Positions 31,117-37,408 of a DNA stretch of 37,408 bases are shown one piece after another. The notes under the pieces were generated by a model. That model worked only from the letters and a program-made list of their open reading frames with translations, had not been told where the DNA came from and did no database searches. Each line of letters opens with the position of its first letter. The first letter of the stretch is position 1. This stretch comes from Lachnospiraceae bacterium UBA3287 (GTDB lineage: Bacteria > Bacillota > Clostridia > Lachnospirales > Lachnospiraceae), in NCBI GenBank assembly GCA_002362155.1, contig DETN01000162.1, positions 1 through 37,408 of the forward strand, in the 5' to 3' direction. Both the position numbers and the translations under genes were made by a program.

Positions 31117-31144
31117 GATCTGACCTGGAAACAGGAGCTGAGCG

Positions 31145-32746
31145 GTGGCGGAGAAAAAACAGGACAAGTCAAAAATGGATAACAGGTCCAGGCTGGCGGA
31201 GATGCGCTCTGTCCTTGCCAAGTACAGGGTGACCAGGGGCATCACTCCGGAAAAACTCCGGGGGATCCTGGAGGAGCTGGGCCCCACCTATATCAAGCTG
31301 GGACAGATCATGTCCCTGCATTCGGATATTCTGCCGGCCAGATACTGCGAGGCCCTCATGGATCTGAACTCCAACGTGACGCCCATGCCCTTCGAGACGG
31401 TGGAGGAGGTCATCAACCGGTCCTACCGCAGCGACTGGAGGGAGATCTTTTCCTCCATCGAGCCGCAGCCTCTTGGCTCGGCCTCCATTGCCCAGGTCCA
31501 CAGGGCCACGCTCAAAAGCGGCGAGCAGGTGGTGGTCAAGGTGGAGCGCAAGGGCGTCTACGATATGATGGCCAGGGACATAGGACTGCTCAAGCGGGCC
31601 GTGCGGCTGGTGCCCTCCGTGGGCAGCATCAAGAACATGGTGGACTTCGAGATGGTCCTGGACGAGATGTGGACAGTGGCCCAGGAGGAAATGGACTTCC
31701 TCAAGGAGGCCGCCAACCTGGAGGAGTTCGCCCGCTGCAACAAGGACATCCGCTACGTGGAGGTCCCCAGGCTCTACAGGGAATATACCACCTCCCGGGT
31801 CCTGGTCATGGAGTATATAGACGGCTATGACATCGACGATAAGGAGGCCCTGGAAGCGGACGGCTACGATCTGGACGAGATCGGATCCAAGCTGGTCAAC
31901 AACTATATCAAGCAGGTCATGGACGACGGCTTCTTCCATGCGGACCCCCATCCCGGCAATGTCAAGATCCGGGACGGAAAGATCGTCTGGATCGACATGG
32001 GCATGATGGGACGGCTGACGGAAAAGGACCGGAAGATCATGTGGGAGGCCGTGGAAGGGATCGCCGTCAACGATATAGGCAGGGTGGAGAACGCCATCCT
32101 CAAGCTGGGAGAATTCTGGGGCCAGCCTGAAGAGGGCCGGCTCTACGAGGACCTGAGAAAGCTTCTGAAACGGTACGGCGGCGCTTCCATGGGAGGCATC
32201 GACGTGGCGGAGTTTCTCCAGGAGGTCCTGGAGATCATGAAGGAAAATAAAATAGGCCTCCCCCACGGCATGACCATGCTGGCCAGGGGCATGTCTCACA
32301 TGGAGGGAGTCCTTGCCAGGATCAGCCCCGACATCAACATGGTCCAGATCGCCTCGGCCAGGATCAGGGAGGACTATCTGGAGCACTTCGATTTAAAGAC
32401 CCAGCTCATGCGGGGCGGAAGACGTCTGTACAGGGCTGCCGACAAGACCGTGGAGATCCCCTCCCTGGCAGTGGATATCATGCAGGAATACCTGCGGGGC
32501 AACGCCAGGGTGAAAATGAAGCTGGAGGCGGACAGGGAGTTTTCCCGTCTTCTGCGGCATCTGGTCAGAAACGTGGTCATGGGCCTCTGGGTCATGGCTA
32601 TCCTGATCGGCTCCAGTATTATCTGCACCACGGACATGCAGCCCAGGATCCTGGGCATACCGGCCCTGGGGGCCTTCGGCTTCATGCTGGCCCTGGCCAT
32701 CTGTCTCTATATCTTTATCAGGCACTGGCTGACAAGGAACAAGTAA
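31145..32746 (+). CDS. AarF/UbiB (ABC1) family atypical kinase
   Basis: 533 residues. The KxGQ motif is in IKLGQIMSLHSDILP, the nucleotide loop in PLGSASIAQVHRA, then VVKVERKG, and the catalytic HADPHPGNV with IDMGMMG. Two C-terminal membrane helices (from VMGLWVMAILIGSS and FGFMLALAICLYIF) anchor it. Relatives support quinone or lipid metabolism; in anaerobic Firmicutes the role is unclear. GTG start behind AGGAG. It is preceded by a phasin-like gene, an arrangement I have seen remembered in clostridial genomes. Confidence 0.88.
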   Translation: MAEKKQDKSKMDNRSRLAEMRSVLAKYRVTRGITPEKLRGILEELGPTYIKLGQIMSLHSDILPARYCEALMDLNSNVTPMPFETVEEVINRSYRSDWREIFSSIEPQPLGSASIAQVHRATLKSGEQVVVKVERKGVYDMMARDIGLLKRAVRLVPSVGSIKNMVDFEMVLDEMWTVAQEEMDFLKEAANLEEFARCNKDIRYVEVPRLYREYTTSRVLVMEYIDGYDIDDKEALEADGYDLDEIGSKLVNNYIKQVMDDGFFHADPHPGNVKIRDGKIVWIDMGMMGRLTEKDRKIMWEAVEGIAVNDIGRVENAILKLGEFWGQPEEGRLYEDLRKLLKRYGGASMGGIDVAEFLQEVLEIMKENKIGLPHGMTMLARGMSHMEGVLARISPDINMVQIASARIREDYLEHFDLKTQLMRGGRRLYRAADKTVEIPSLAVDIMQEYLRGNARVKMKLEADREFSRLLRHLVRNVVMGLWVMAILIGSSIICTTDMQPRILGIPALGAFGFMLALAICLYIFIRHWLTRNK

Positions 32747-32767
32747 AAAACGGGAAAGGAGGACGGG

Positions 32768-33970
32768 ATGACATCTCTGCAGGCTCATCTGGAAGCATAC
32801 AGCAAAGAAGAACTGCGGCATTATGCCAGGAGCCTGGGGCTTTCTCTGTCCCGGACTCTTAAAAAGGCCGACCTGGCCCTGGCCATAGCAGGAGAGCTCC
32901 TCCGGGAGGATACCCTGCGCCGGCGGATGGGGATCCTGACGGACGAACAGATCCGCCTCTTCGAGAGGGCCATGGCAGAGCCCTGCCGGCCGGAAGAGAC
33001 GGAGATGGGAGACGCCCTGCGTCTTCACGACCTGGACTACGGGGTCTACTCCGAAAGGGACGGGCTCCTTCGGATCCCCGGGGATGTGGCCCTTTGCTAT
33101 CAGAAGCTTTCCTGCAGGGCCTTTCACCACTACCGCAGGCGGGTCGCCTGGCTGATGAAATGCCTTTATTTTGCAGAGACTCTCTTCGGGGTGACCCCCA
33201 TAGACCATCTCTACGCAATGTATCTGGATCATCCCTGCTTCAAGGTCAGCAGGGAGCGCTTTATGTACTATCTGGTACAGATCCCTTCGGATCTGAGAGA
33301 CTGTTTTATCTCCGACCAGTACCTGGTATCGGGGGCCTGGCACGAGATCGAGGACTGCAGGCGCCTTCTGACAGCCCAGGCGGGGCGGGACTATTATTCT
33401 CCTTCCTGGGAAGAGGTGGACGAACTCTGGCGGGAGAACTGCCTGGCCGGAGGAGATGCCTGGAAGGCCCTGGAGGAGTGGCTTGGGACTTCGGAAGGAA
33501 TGGGAGAAAAACTGTCCGGGGATGTGACCTGCGAGCTGTGGAACCGTCTGGCCGGGGGCACGCCCTTTGACGATGCGGCCCTTTGGCTGGCAGGACAGCT
33601 TTCCCTTACGGATGATGAAAAAATACAGACCATGATGAAGCTCCTCAGAGAAGCTTCGGGGGAGACCCGCATGCTTTTTAACAGGGGATTTTCATGGAAC
33701 GAGATCGCAGAGAAGGAAGACGCCTCGTCCCTGGCCTGCCAGGTCCTGATCCTGCCCGGATCCTCTCTGGCGGCAAAACGGGCCGGAAGGCTGGAAAAGA
33801 ATCTGCGGGACAAGGGCTTTATCCCCGATTACAGTATCCGGGCGGAGTATGTAAGGGACCTGGGACGGACCCTGTACCCGGCGGATCCCTGCCCCTGCGG
33901 AAGCGGCAGGACCTATATACGCTGCTGCGGCAGGGACTGGACTAAGAAACACAGACTGGAGAATGGATAG
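32768..33970 (+). CDS. SEC-C motif protein
   Basis: 400 residues. Only the C-terminus is recognisable: a SEC-C zinc motif, DPCPCGSGRTYIRCCG, as found at the end of SecA and many unrelated proteins, where it binds zinc and partners. The N-terminal start (LEAYSKEELRHYARSLGL) may be a Rho-N/SAP-like helix pair. The remainder is unassigned. AAAGGAGG precedes the ATG. It overlaps the beginning of the next frame region by a few bases. Confidence 0.65.
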   Translation: MTSLQAHLEAYSKEELRHYARSLGLSLSRTLKKADLALAIAGELLREDTLRRRMGILTDEQIRLFERAMAEPCRPEETEMGDALRLHDLDYGVYSERDGLLRIPGDVALCYQKLSCRAFHHYRRRVAWLMKCLYFAETLFGVTPIDHLYAMYLDHPCFKVSRERFMYYLVQIPSDLRDCFISDQYLVSGAWHEIEDCRRLLTAQAGRDYYSPSWEEVDELWRENCLAGGDAWKALEEWLGTSEGMGEKLSGDVTCELWNRLAGGTPFDDAALWLAGQLSLTDDEKIQTMMKLLREASGETRMLFNRGFSWNEIAEKEDASSLACQVLILPGSSLAAKRAGRLEKNLRDKGFIPDYSIRAEYVRDLGRTLYPADPCPCGSGRTYIRCCGRDWTKKHRLENG

Positions 33971-33995
33971 ACTGCGGAGGGCAGCTGGAGGAAAC

Positions 33996-34826
33996 ATGAT
34001 CATCGACGCAAGAGAAATGGAAATGGACAGAGGAGAACTGCTTTCGGAGCTCTACGTGCTGTCCGCGAAAAAAGAGGAACTGGCACGGAAGATCTCCCGT
34101 GCCCAGCAGGCAGTGACGGATACGGTCTCGGATCTGCTGGACCAGGAACGGGGAGGGGGCGAAGCTGCCTCCGGGATACCCGGGGTGGAGATCGTTTCCT
34201 ACCTGCATGAGTTCGCTGAAAAGAATACCGATGTCAGCGACCTTGCGGCCGCGGCGGCCCTGATCCTGTTCCTGAAGTCTGTCGGAGACAACGCCGGCCT
34301 TCTTTCTCTGGACATCCCCCGGCATATGACCTTTACGGCCCTGTCCATGCGGATGCCGGACATGATCGGAACAGAAGAACTGAGAGAATGGACGGACAGG
34401 GCCCTTGAGGCCTGCGGAATCAGAGAAAGGCTTCCGGAGAGGATCGCCATTTACTGCACGGATCCCGGAAGGGACGCTCTGCTGGGCAATCTTTTCCAGA
34501 TGATCGAAGCCTATGACACGGACAGCCCCGAAGGCAGGCTTTCAGCGCTCATGATCCTCTGGCAGCTTCTGGATTTTGTGAACCAGAGAAGAAATGGGCC
34601 GGAAGCGGACACCCTGACCATCCGCCTGATCCTTTCCGCCCTGCAGAAGGCCGCCGAAAGGGCGGGAGACGACATGGCTGAAGAGGCGGCTCTCAGAGCC
34701 GGTTTTGAAGGGGAAGGAAAAGAAGACGCCGCTGCCATCCGGGAAGCCATGAAGAGTGTTCTGGAGCTGGAGGAGGCTTTTAAGGAAACAGAGCAGAAGT
34801 TCGACAGGCTTCTGGGGCTTTTATGA
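33996..34826 (+). CDS. Hypothetical protein, soluble
   Basis: 276 residues, no recognised family. N-terminal coiled coil (about residues 10-40), then helix-rich sequence and an Ala/Glu-rich C-terminus. The ATG at 33996 follows GGAGG at five bases, a better site than the ATG at 33963, which lies inside the end of the preceding gene. Its stop overlaps the start of the next gene by four bases (ATGA), so they are coupled. Confidence 0.65.
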   Translation: MIIDAREMEMDRGELLSELYVLSAKKEELARKISRAQQAVTDTVSDLLDQERGGGEAASGIPGVEIVSYLHEFAEKNTDVSDLAAAAALILFLKSVGDNAGLLSLDIPRHMTFTALSMRMPDMIGTEELREWTDRALEACGIRERLPERIAIYCTDPGRDALLGNLFQMIEAYDTDSPEGRLSALMILWQLLDFVNQRRNGPEADTLTIRLILSALQKAAERAGDDMAEEAALRAGFEGEGKEDAAAIREAMKSVLELEEAFKETEQKFDRLLGLL

Positions 34827-35416
34827 GCCGCAGTAAAAGTGACTTCCGGGTCTTTATCAAGAGGAGCGCCAGAAGGAGCCTTTCCCTGGAGATCATGCCC
34901 GACGGAAACCTCCTGGCCAGGGCGCCCCAGAGAATGCCGGAGCGGGAAATATGGGCTTTTATCCGGGAAAAGGAAGAATGGATCCGGATCCACCGCAGGC
35001 AGAGAATGGAGAGGCAGACGGAGGCCCAGGCCGATCCTCTGACCCCTGATCAGATCAGGGAGCTGGCGGACGTGGCCCTGAGGGTCCTTCCCGAACGCTG
35101 CAGATACTTTGCGGGGATCATGGGGGTCCGCTACGGGCGGATCACCATCCGCAATCAGAAGACCAGGTGGGGGTCCTGCTCCTCGGGCGGCAACCTGAAC
35201 TTCAACTGCCTGCTTATGCTTGCCCCGCCGGAAGTCCGGGACTATGTGGTGGTCCACGAACTGGCCCACCTGAAGGAAATGAACCATTCGCCCCGTTTCT
35301 GGAAAGAAGTGGAAAAGGTCCTTCCGGACTACCGCCAGAGGCTCCTCTGGCTTAAGAAAAACGGTCCGGAGCTGATCGCCAGAATGCAGGAGGGAATGAC
35401 GGCGGATTGGTCCTGA
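34823..35416 (+). CDS. YgjP-like zinc metallopeptidase fold
   Basis: 197 residues. The motif HELAHLKEMNHSPRFW is the HExxH...H zinc site of the YgjP/DUF45 (WLM-like) family, and RWGSCSSGGNLNFNCLLMLAP is the other signature. Members are called metal-dependent hydrolases; some are reported as UTP pyrophosphatases. ATGA overlap with the preceding gene. A terminator-like hairpin lies 135 bases downstream. Confidence 0.85.
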   Translation: MSRSKSDFRVFIKRSARRSLSLEIMPDGNLLARAPQRMPEREIWAFIREKEEWIRIHRRQRMERQTEAQADPLTPDQIRELADVALRVLPERCRYFAGIMGVRYGRITIRNQKTRWGSCSSGGNLNFNCLLMLAPPEVRDYVVVHELAHLKEMNHSPRFWKEVEKVLPDYRQRLLWLKKNGPELIARMQEGMTADWS

Positions 35417-35488
35417 TTATGGACAAAGGTAAGTCGTGACTAACTAGATTAATAGTGCTATTCTATTTGTAAAGTATATAGGAGAGGT

Positions 35489-35626
35489 ATGCCCTTGGCT
35501 GTCTGCTGTACAATATGCACAAAACGCTCGGGAGGGAAACGGATATCTGTACAAAAACCTTGCGGGGGTTTTTGGATGCTTTCGATGAGCGGCCCGGCAG
35601 GCAGAACAGGTTTCTTTCAGATATAA
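35489..35626 (+). CDS. Possible Cys-rich leader peptide before tat
   Basis: 45 codons beginning MPLAVCCTICTKRSGGKRIS, with GGAG six bases before the ATG. It contains five Cys within 25 residues. An AAAAACC/GGTTTTT hairpin (35552-35574) with terminator character lies within it. This could be a leader-type control of the tat operon or a chance frame. Confidence 0.3.
   Translation: MPLAVCCTICTKRSGGKRISVQKPCGGFWMLSMSGPAGRTGFFQI
35552..35574 (+). terminator. Intrinsic terminator upstream of tat genes
   Basis: AAAAACC-ttgcgg-GGGTTTTT hairpin followed by GG. The seven-pair stem is weak; it ends the preceding operon or acts as an attenuator. Confidence 0.5.
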
Positions 35627-35665
35627 AGGGCATTTAACTCTTTCCTGTTTTGATCGGAGTAAGGC

Positions 35666-36097
35666 ATGAAGATAGGTTTGTGGGAACTGATTGTGGTCTT
35701 TGTGGTTGCGCTTCTGGTGATCGGGCCGGACAAGCTCCCCAGATACGCCCAGATGCTGGGAAAGGCGCTCCGTGAATTCCGCAATGCCACCCAGGATATG
35801 ACAAAGGAACTGAAGGAAAATGTAGTAGAACCCCTCGAAAAGGCCCAGGAGCCTCTGCGGGAGGCCATGGAACCCCTGGAAGAAATGGACAGGGAGATCC
35901 GCTCCAGTGTCAGCGACGTGGACAGATCCTTTAAGGATCTGGGAAAGATGAAGAAAAAGCCGGCCGATGAAAAACCGGGAGACCAGAAGGCGGCCGAAAA
36001 GGAAAGCGCTCCGGTCCTTTCCGAAGATGTACACGAAGCTGATGAGCTGCAGCTGACAGAACCGGCAGCGGAAGCGGCCGTATCGGGAAAGCTATAA
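35666..36097 (+). CDS. TatA/TatB-type protein translocase subunit
   Basis: 143 residues. N-terminal membrane helix (IGLWELIVVFVVALLVIGP) with the family GPDKLP turn, then an amphipathic helix (YAQMLGKALREFRN) and a long charged tail. The length and acidic tail suggest a TatB-like role, but Firmicutes often use bifunctional TatA. First gene of a tat operon; GGAG lies eight bases before the ATG. Confidence 0.85.
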   Translation: MKIGLWELIVVFVVALLVIGPDKLPRYAQMLGKALREFRNATQDMTKELKENVVEPLEKAQEPLREAMEPLEEMDREIRSSVSDVDRSFKDLGKMKKKPADEKPGDQKAAEKESAPVLSEDVHEADELQLTEPAAEAAVSGKL

Positions 36098-36120
36098 AAA
36101 GAAAAGAGGAATTACAGGAT

Positions 36121-36291
36121 ATGAGAATTGGAATGCAGGAACTTCTGATCATACTGGCCATCGTCGTGATCATCTTCGGCCCCACACAGATCCCGAAGCT
36201 GACAAAGATGTTCGGAAAGAGCGCCAAAGCATTCAAGGAAGGCATGGAAGAAGACGAAGATACTTCCGTAAAGCCTTCCGATGAAGAATAA
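36121..36291 (+). CDS. tatA: TatA
   Basis: 56 residues, a minimal TatA: MRIGMQELLIILAIVVIIFG with the GPTQIPKL turn, then an amphipathic helix (TKMFGKSAKAFKEGMEE). It forms the pore-side oligomer of the twin-arginine pathway, which exports folded proteins with RR signal peptides. Starts 23 bases after the preceding subunit and its last 11 bases overlap tatC. Easily missed because of its size. Confidence 0.9.
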   Translation: MRIGMQELLIILAIVVIIFGPTQIPKLTKMFGKSAKAFKEGMEEDEDTSVKPSDEE

Positions 36292-37069
36292 AAAAGAAGC
36301 GGACAGTACAAAAAAGGGCGGAAAAAAAGAGCAGGAAAAAGCCGATAACGGGAGCATGCCTCTGACAGGGCATCTGAGGGAAATGCGCAACCGCGTGGCA
36401 GTCTGTCTGGCGGTCTTTGCGGCAGCCTTTCTGATCTGCCTCAACTTTGCCGCCCGCCTGATCACTCTTATGACGGATATGGGCGCGTCTTATCAGTACA
36501 GCTTTGTATACCTGGCGCCCCAGGAACTGCTCATGTCCTATCTGAACATAGCCCTGATCGGAGGCATTGTATGCACAGTGCCTGTTCTGGCCTACGAGGC
36601 CTATGCCTTTGCCGGCCCGGGCCTGAGCAGGAGGGAAAAAAACGCTTTCCTTTTTGCCATGATCTTCGGCGCGGTCTGTTTTCTGATCGGTGTCCTGTTC
36701 GCATATTTCATCACGGTCCCGTTCATGCTCCGCTTTCTGATCCAGTTCACGTCGGAGGTCAATGTAACGGATTCCATCAGCATCGGGGAGTATCTGAACT
36801 TCCTGATCACTGTTTTCATTATTTTCGGCATTGTATTCGAAATGCCTGTTGTTACGGTTCTTCTGACCAGACTCGGTCTCCTGAAAGCAAGGTGGCTGAA
36901 AGCTGCCCGCAAGGTCATGATCGTTGTGATCTTCTTCATCGCGGCAGTGATCACGCCTCCGGACGTTGTCTCCCAGGTCATGGTGGCGATTCCGATGATC
37001 GGACTTTACCAGATCAGCATCGCCCTCTGTGCCCTCTTCGAAAAGAAGAAGGACGGGGAGGAGACATAA
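36281..37069 (+). CDS. tatC: TatC
   Basis: 262 residues with six predicted membrane helices, the receptor for twin-arginine signal peptides. Conserved MPLTGHLREMRNR at the start, and the FAGPGLSRREKN loop are typical. A lysine-rich cytoplasmic tail precedes the first helix. Overlaps tatA by 11 bases, so translation is coupled. Completes the operon. Confidence 0.93.
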   Translation: MKNKKEADSTKKGGKKEQEKADNGSMPLTGHLREMRNRVAVCLAVFAAAFLICLNFAARLITLMTDMGASYQYSFVYLAPQELLMSYLNIALIGGIVCTVPVLAYEAYAFAGPGLSRREKNAFLFAMIFGAVCFLIGVLFAYFITVPFMLRFLIQFTSEVNVTDSISIGEYLNFLITVFIIFGIVFEMPVVTVLLTRLGLLKARWLKAARKVMIVVIFFIAAVITPPDVVSQVMVAIPMIGLYQISIALCALFEKKKDGEET

Positions 37070-37277
37070 GGAGAGAGAGCGGTCTTTTCCCGTGAGGGGG
37101 AGGATAAAGAACACTTCTATCTACCGCGTTTTACCAAGTCCGCCGCCGGCAGGGCCTGAGGGCAGGTCCCGGGGGAGGACGCCGTTGTTCATCTGCCGCA
37201 GGCTGCGGCAGAAATGCAGTCAGCACAGCATTGCTAAAACCAGATGAGTTTCATCTGATGAAAAAAGGGGAACTTAT
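37070..37277 (+). promoter_or_regulatory. Leader region of rnfC with two hairpins
   Basis: CTGCCGCAG-g-CTGCGGCAG (37193-37211) and CAGATGA-gtt-TCATCTG (37241-37257), the second 13 bases before the ribosome binding site AAAGGGG. No T-run follows the first. No clear promoter boxes seen. Confidence 0.4.
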
Positions 37278-37408
37278 ATGAGCTACAAATTCAGGGGTGG
37301 TGTACATCCCAATCCAAACAAGGAGCTGTCCAAGGATAAGCCCTTTGTAACCCTGCTTCCCAAGGGTGAAATGGTCTATCCTCTGAACATGCACATCGGC
37401 AAGCCTTC
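37278..37408 (+). CDS. rnfC: RnfC, electron transport complex subunit C (partial)
   Basis: Only the first 43 residues are in the window, reading MSYKFRGGVHPNPNKELSKD and continuing KPFVTLLPKGEMVYPLNMHIGKP. The GGxHPxxNKELTKDKP start and the xxHIGxP block identify RnfC, the Fe-S subunit of the Rnf complex that couples ferredoxin oxidation to ion pumping. AAAGGGG lies nine bases before the ATG. The gene runs out of the window; more rnf genes are expected downstream. Confidence 0.85.
   Translation, partial: MSYKFRGGVHPNPNKELSKDKPFVTLLPKGEMVYPLNMHIGKP

Overview
The window looks like a chromosomal segment of a Gram-positive clostridium, most likely a Lachnospiraceae relative. The grounds are strong AGGAGG-type ribosome binding sites, many intrinsic terminators, a Tat operon next to an rnfC start, and close-packed housekeeping genes such as an undecaprenol/diacylglycerol kinase, an AarF-type kinase, an L,D-transpeptidase and Nudix enzymes. 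No rRNA, tRNA or CRISPR array was seen. All family names come from reading motifs by eye; no database search was run.

Layout. 1-2.85 kb: a small hypothetical gene and a complete IS200/IS605 element (divergent tnpA and tnpB, hairpin ends, probable omega RNA). 3.0-3.7 kb: a CpXC-domain protein. 3.94-8.62 kb: the most unusual unit, a four-gene operon with two different, catalytically intact IS3-type DDE integrases, an OrfA-like helix-turn-helix protein and a short coiled-coil protein. It is preceded by a leader-peptide/terminator module and followed by hairpins and eight degenerate 21-bp direct repeats in exact register. 8.8-15.9 kb: an HTH-Uma2 nuclease fusion, a pRiA4b ORF3-like protein, a GH2 glycosidase and a DUF2828 (vWA, TROVE-like) protein whose real start may be a rare AUC codon behind an attenuator.

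15.95-21.9 kb: an accessory region poorer in G+C. It starts with a gene-poor stretch of hairpins, a 26-bp perfect palindrome and a phased operator-like cluster. A 4.5-kb segment bounded by identical 39-bp terminator-like repeats follows. It holds two tandem paralogues of unknown function, a decayed piece of prophage (portal end plus frameshifted ClpP-like protease) and a large STAND/NB-ARC ATPase with TPR repeats. This has the look of a defence or stress island built on phage debris.

21.9-37.4 kb: dense core-type genes, nearly all on the plus strand: low-molecular-weight tyrosine phosphatase, YbaK deacylase, lipoprotein, L,D-transpeptidase, Nudix hydrolase; then a FeoA-like protein, CoA-type Nudix hydrolase, ParB-like/BMP fusion, metallophosphoesterase and lipid kinase; then a phasin-like protein, AarF kinase, SEC-C protein, a hypothetical protein and a YgjP-type metallopeptidase; then two TatA/B-type proteins and TatC, and finally the beginning of rnfC.

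The best candidate for an undescribed system is the twin-integrase element. Its larger integrase carries three OrfA-like modules in tandem, its smaller one may be made as a frameshift fusion with a fourth such module, and the adjacent array of 21-bp repeats would suit cooperative binding by a multi-module transposase. The second end of the element was not found, so its limits are unproven.
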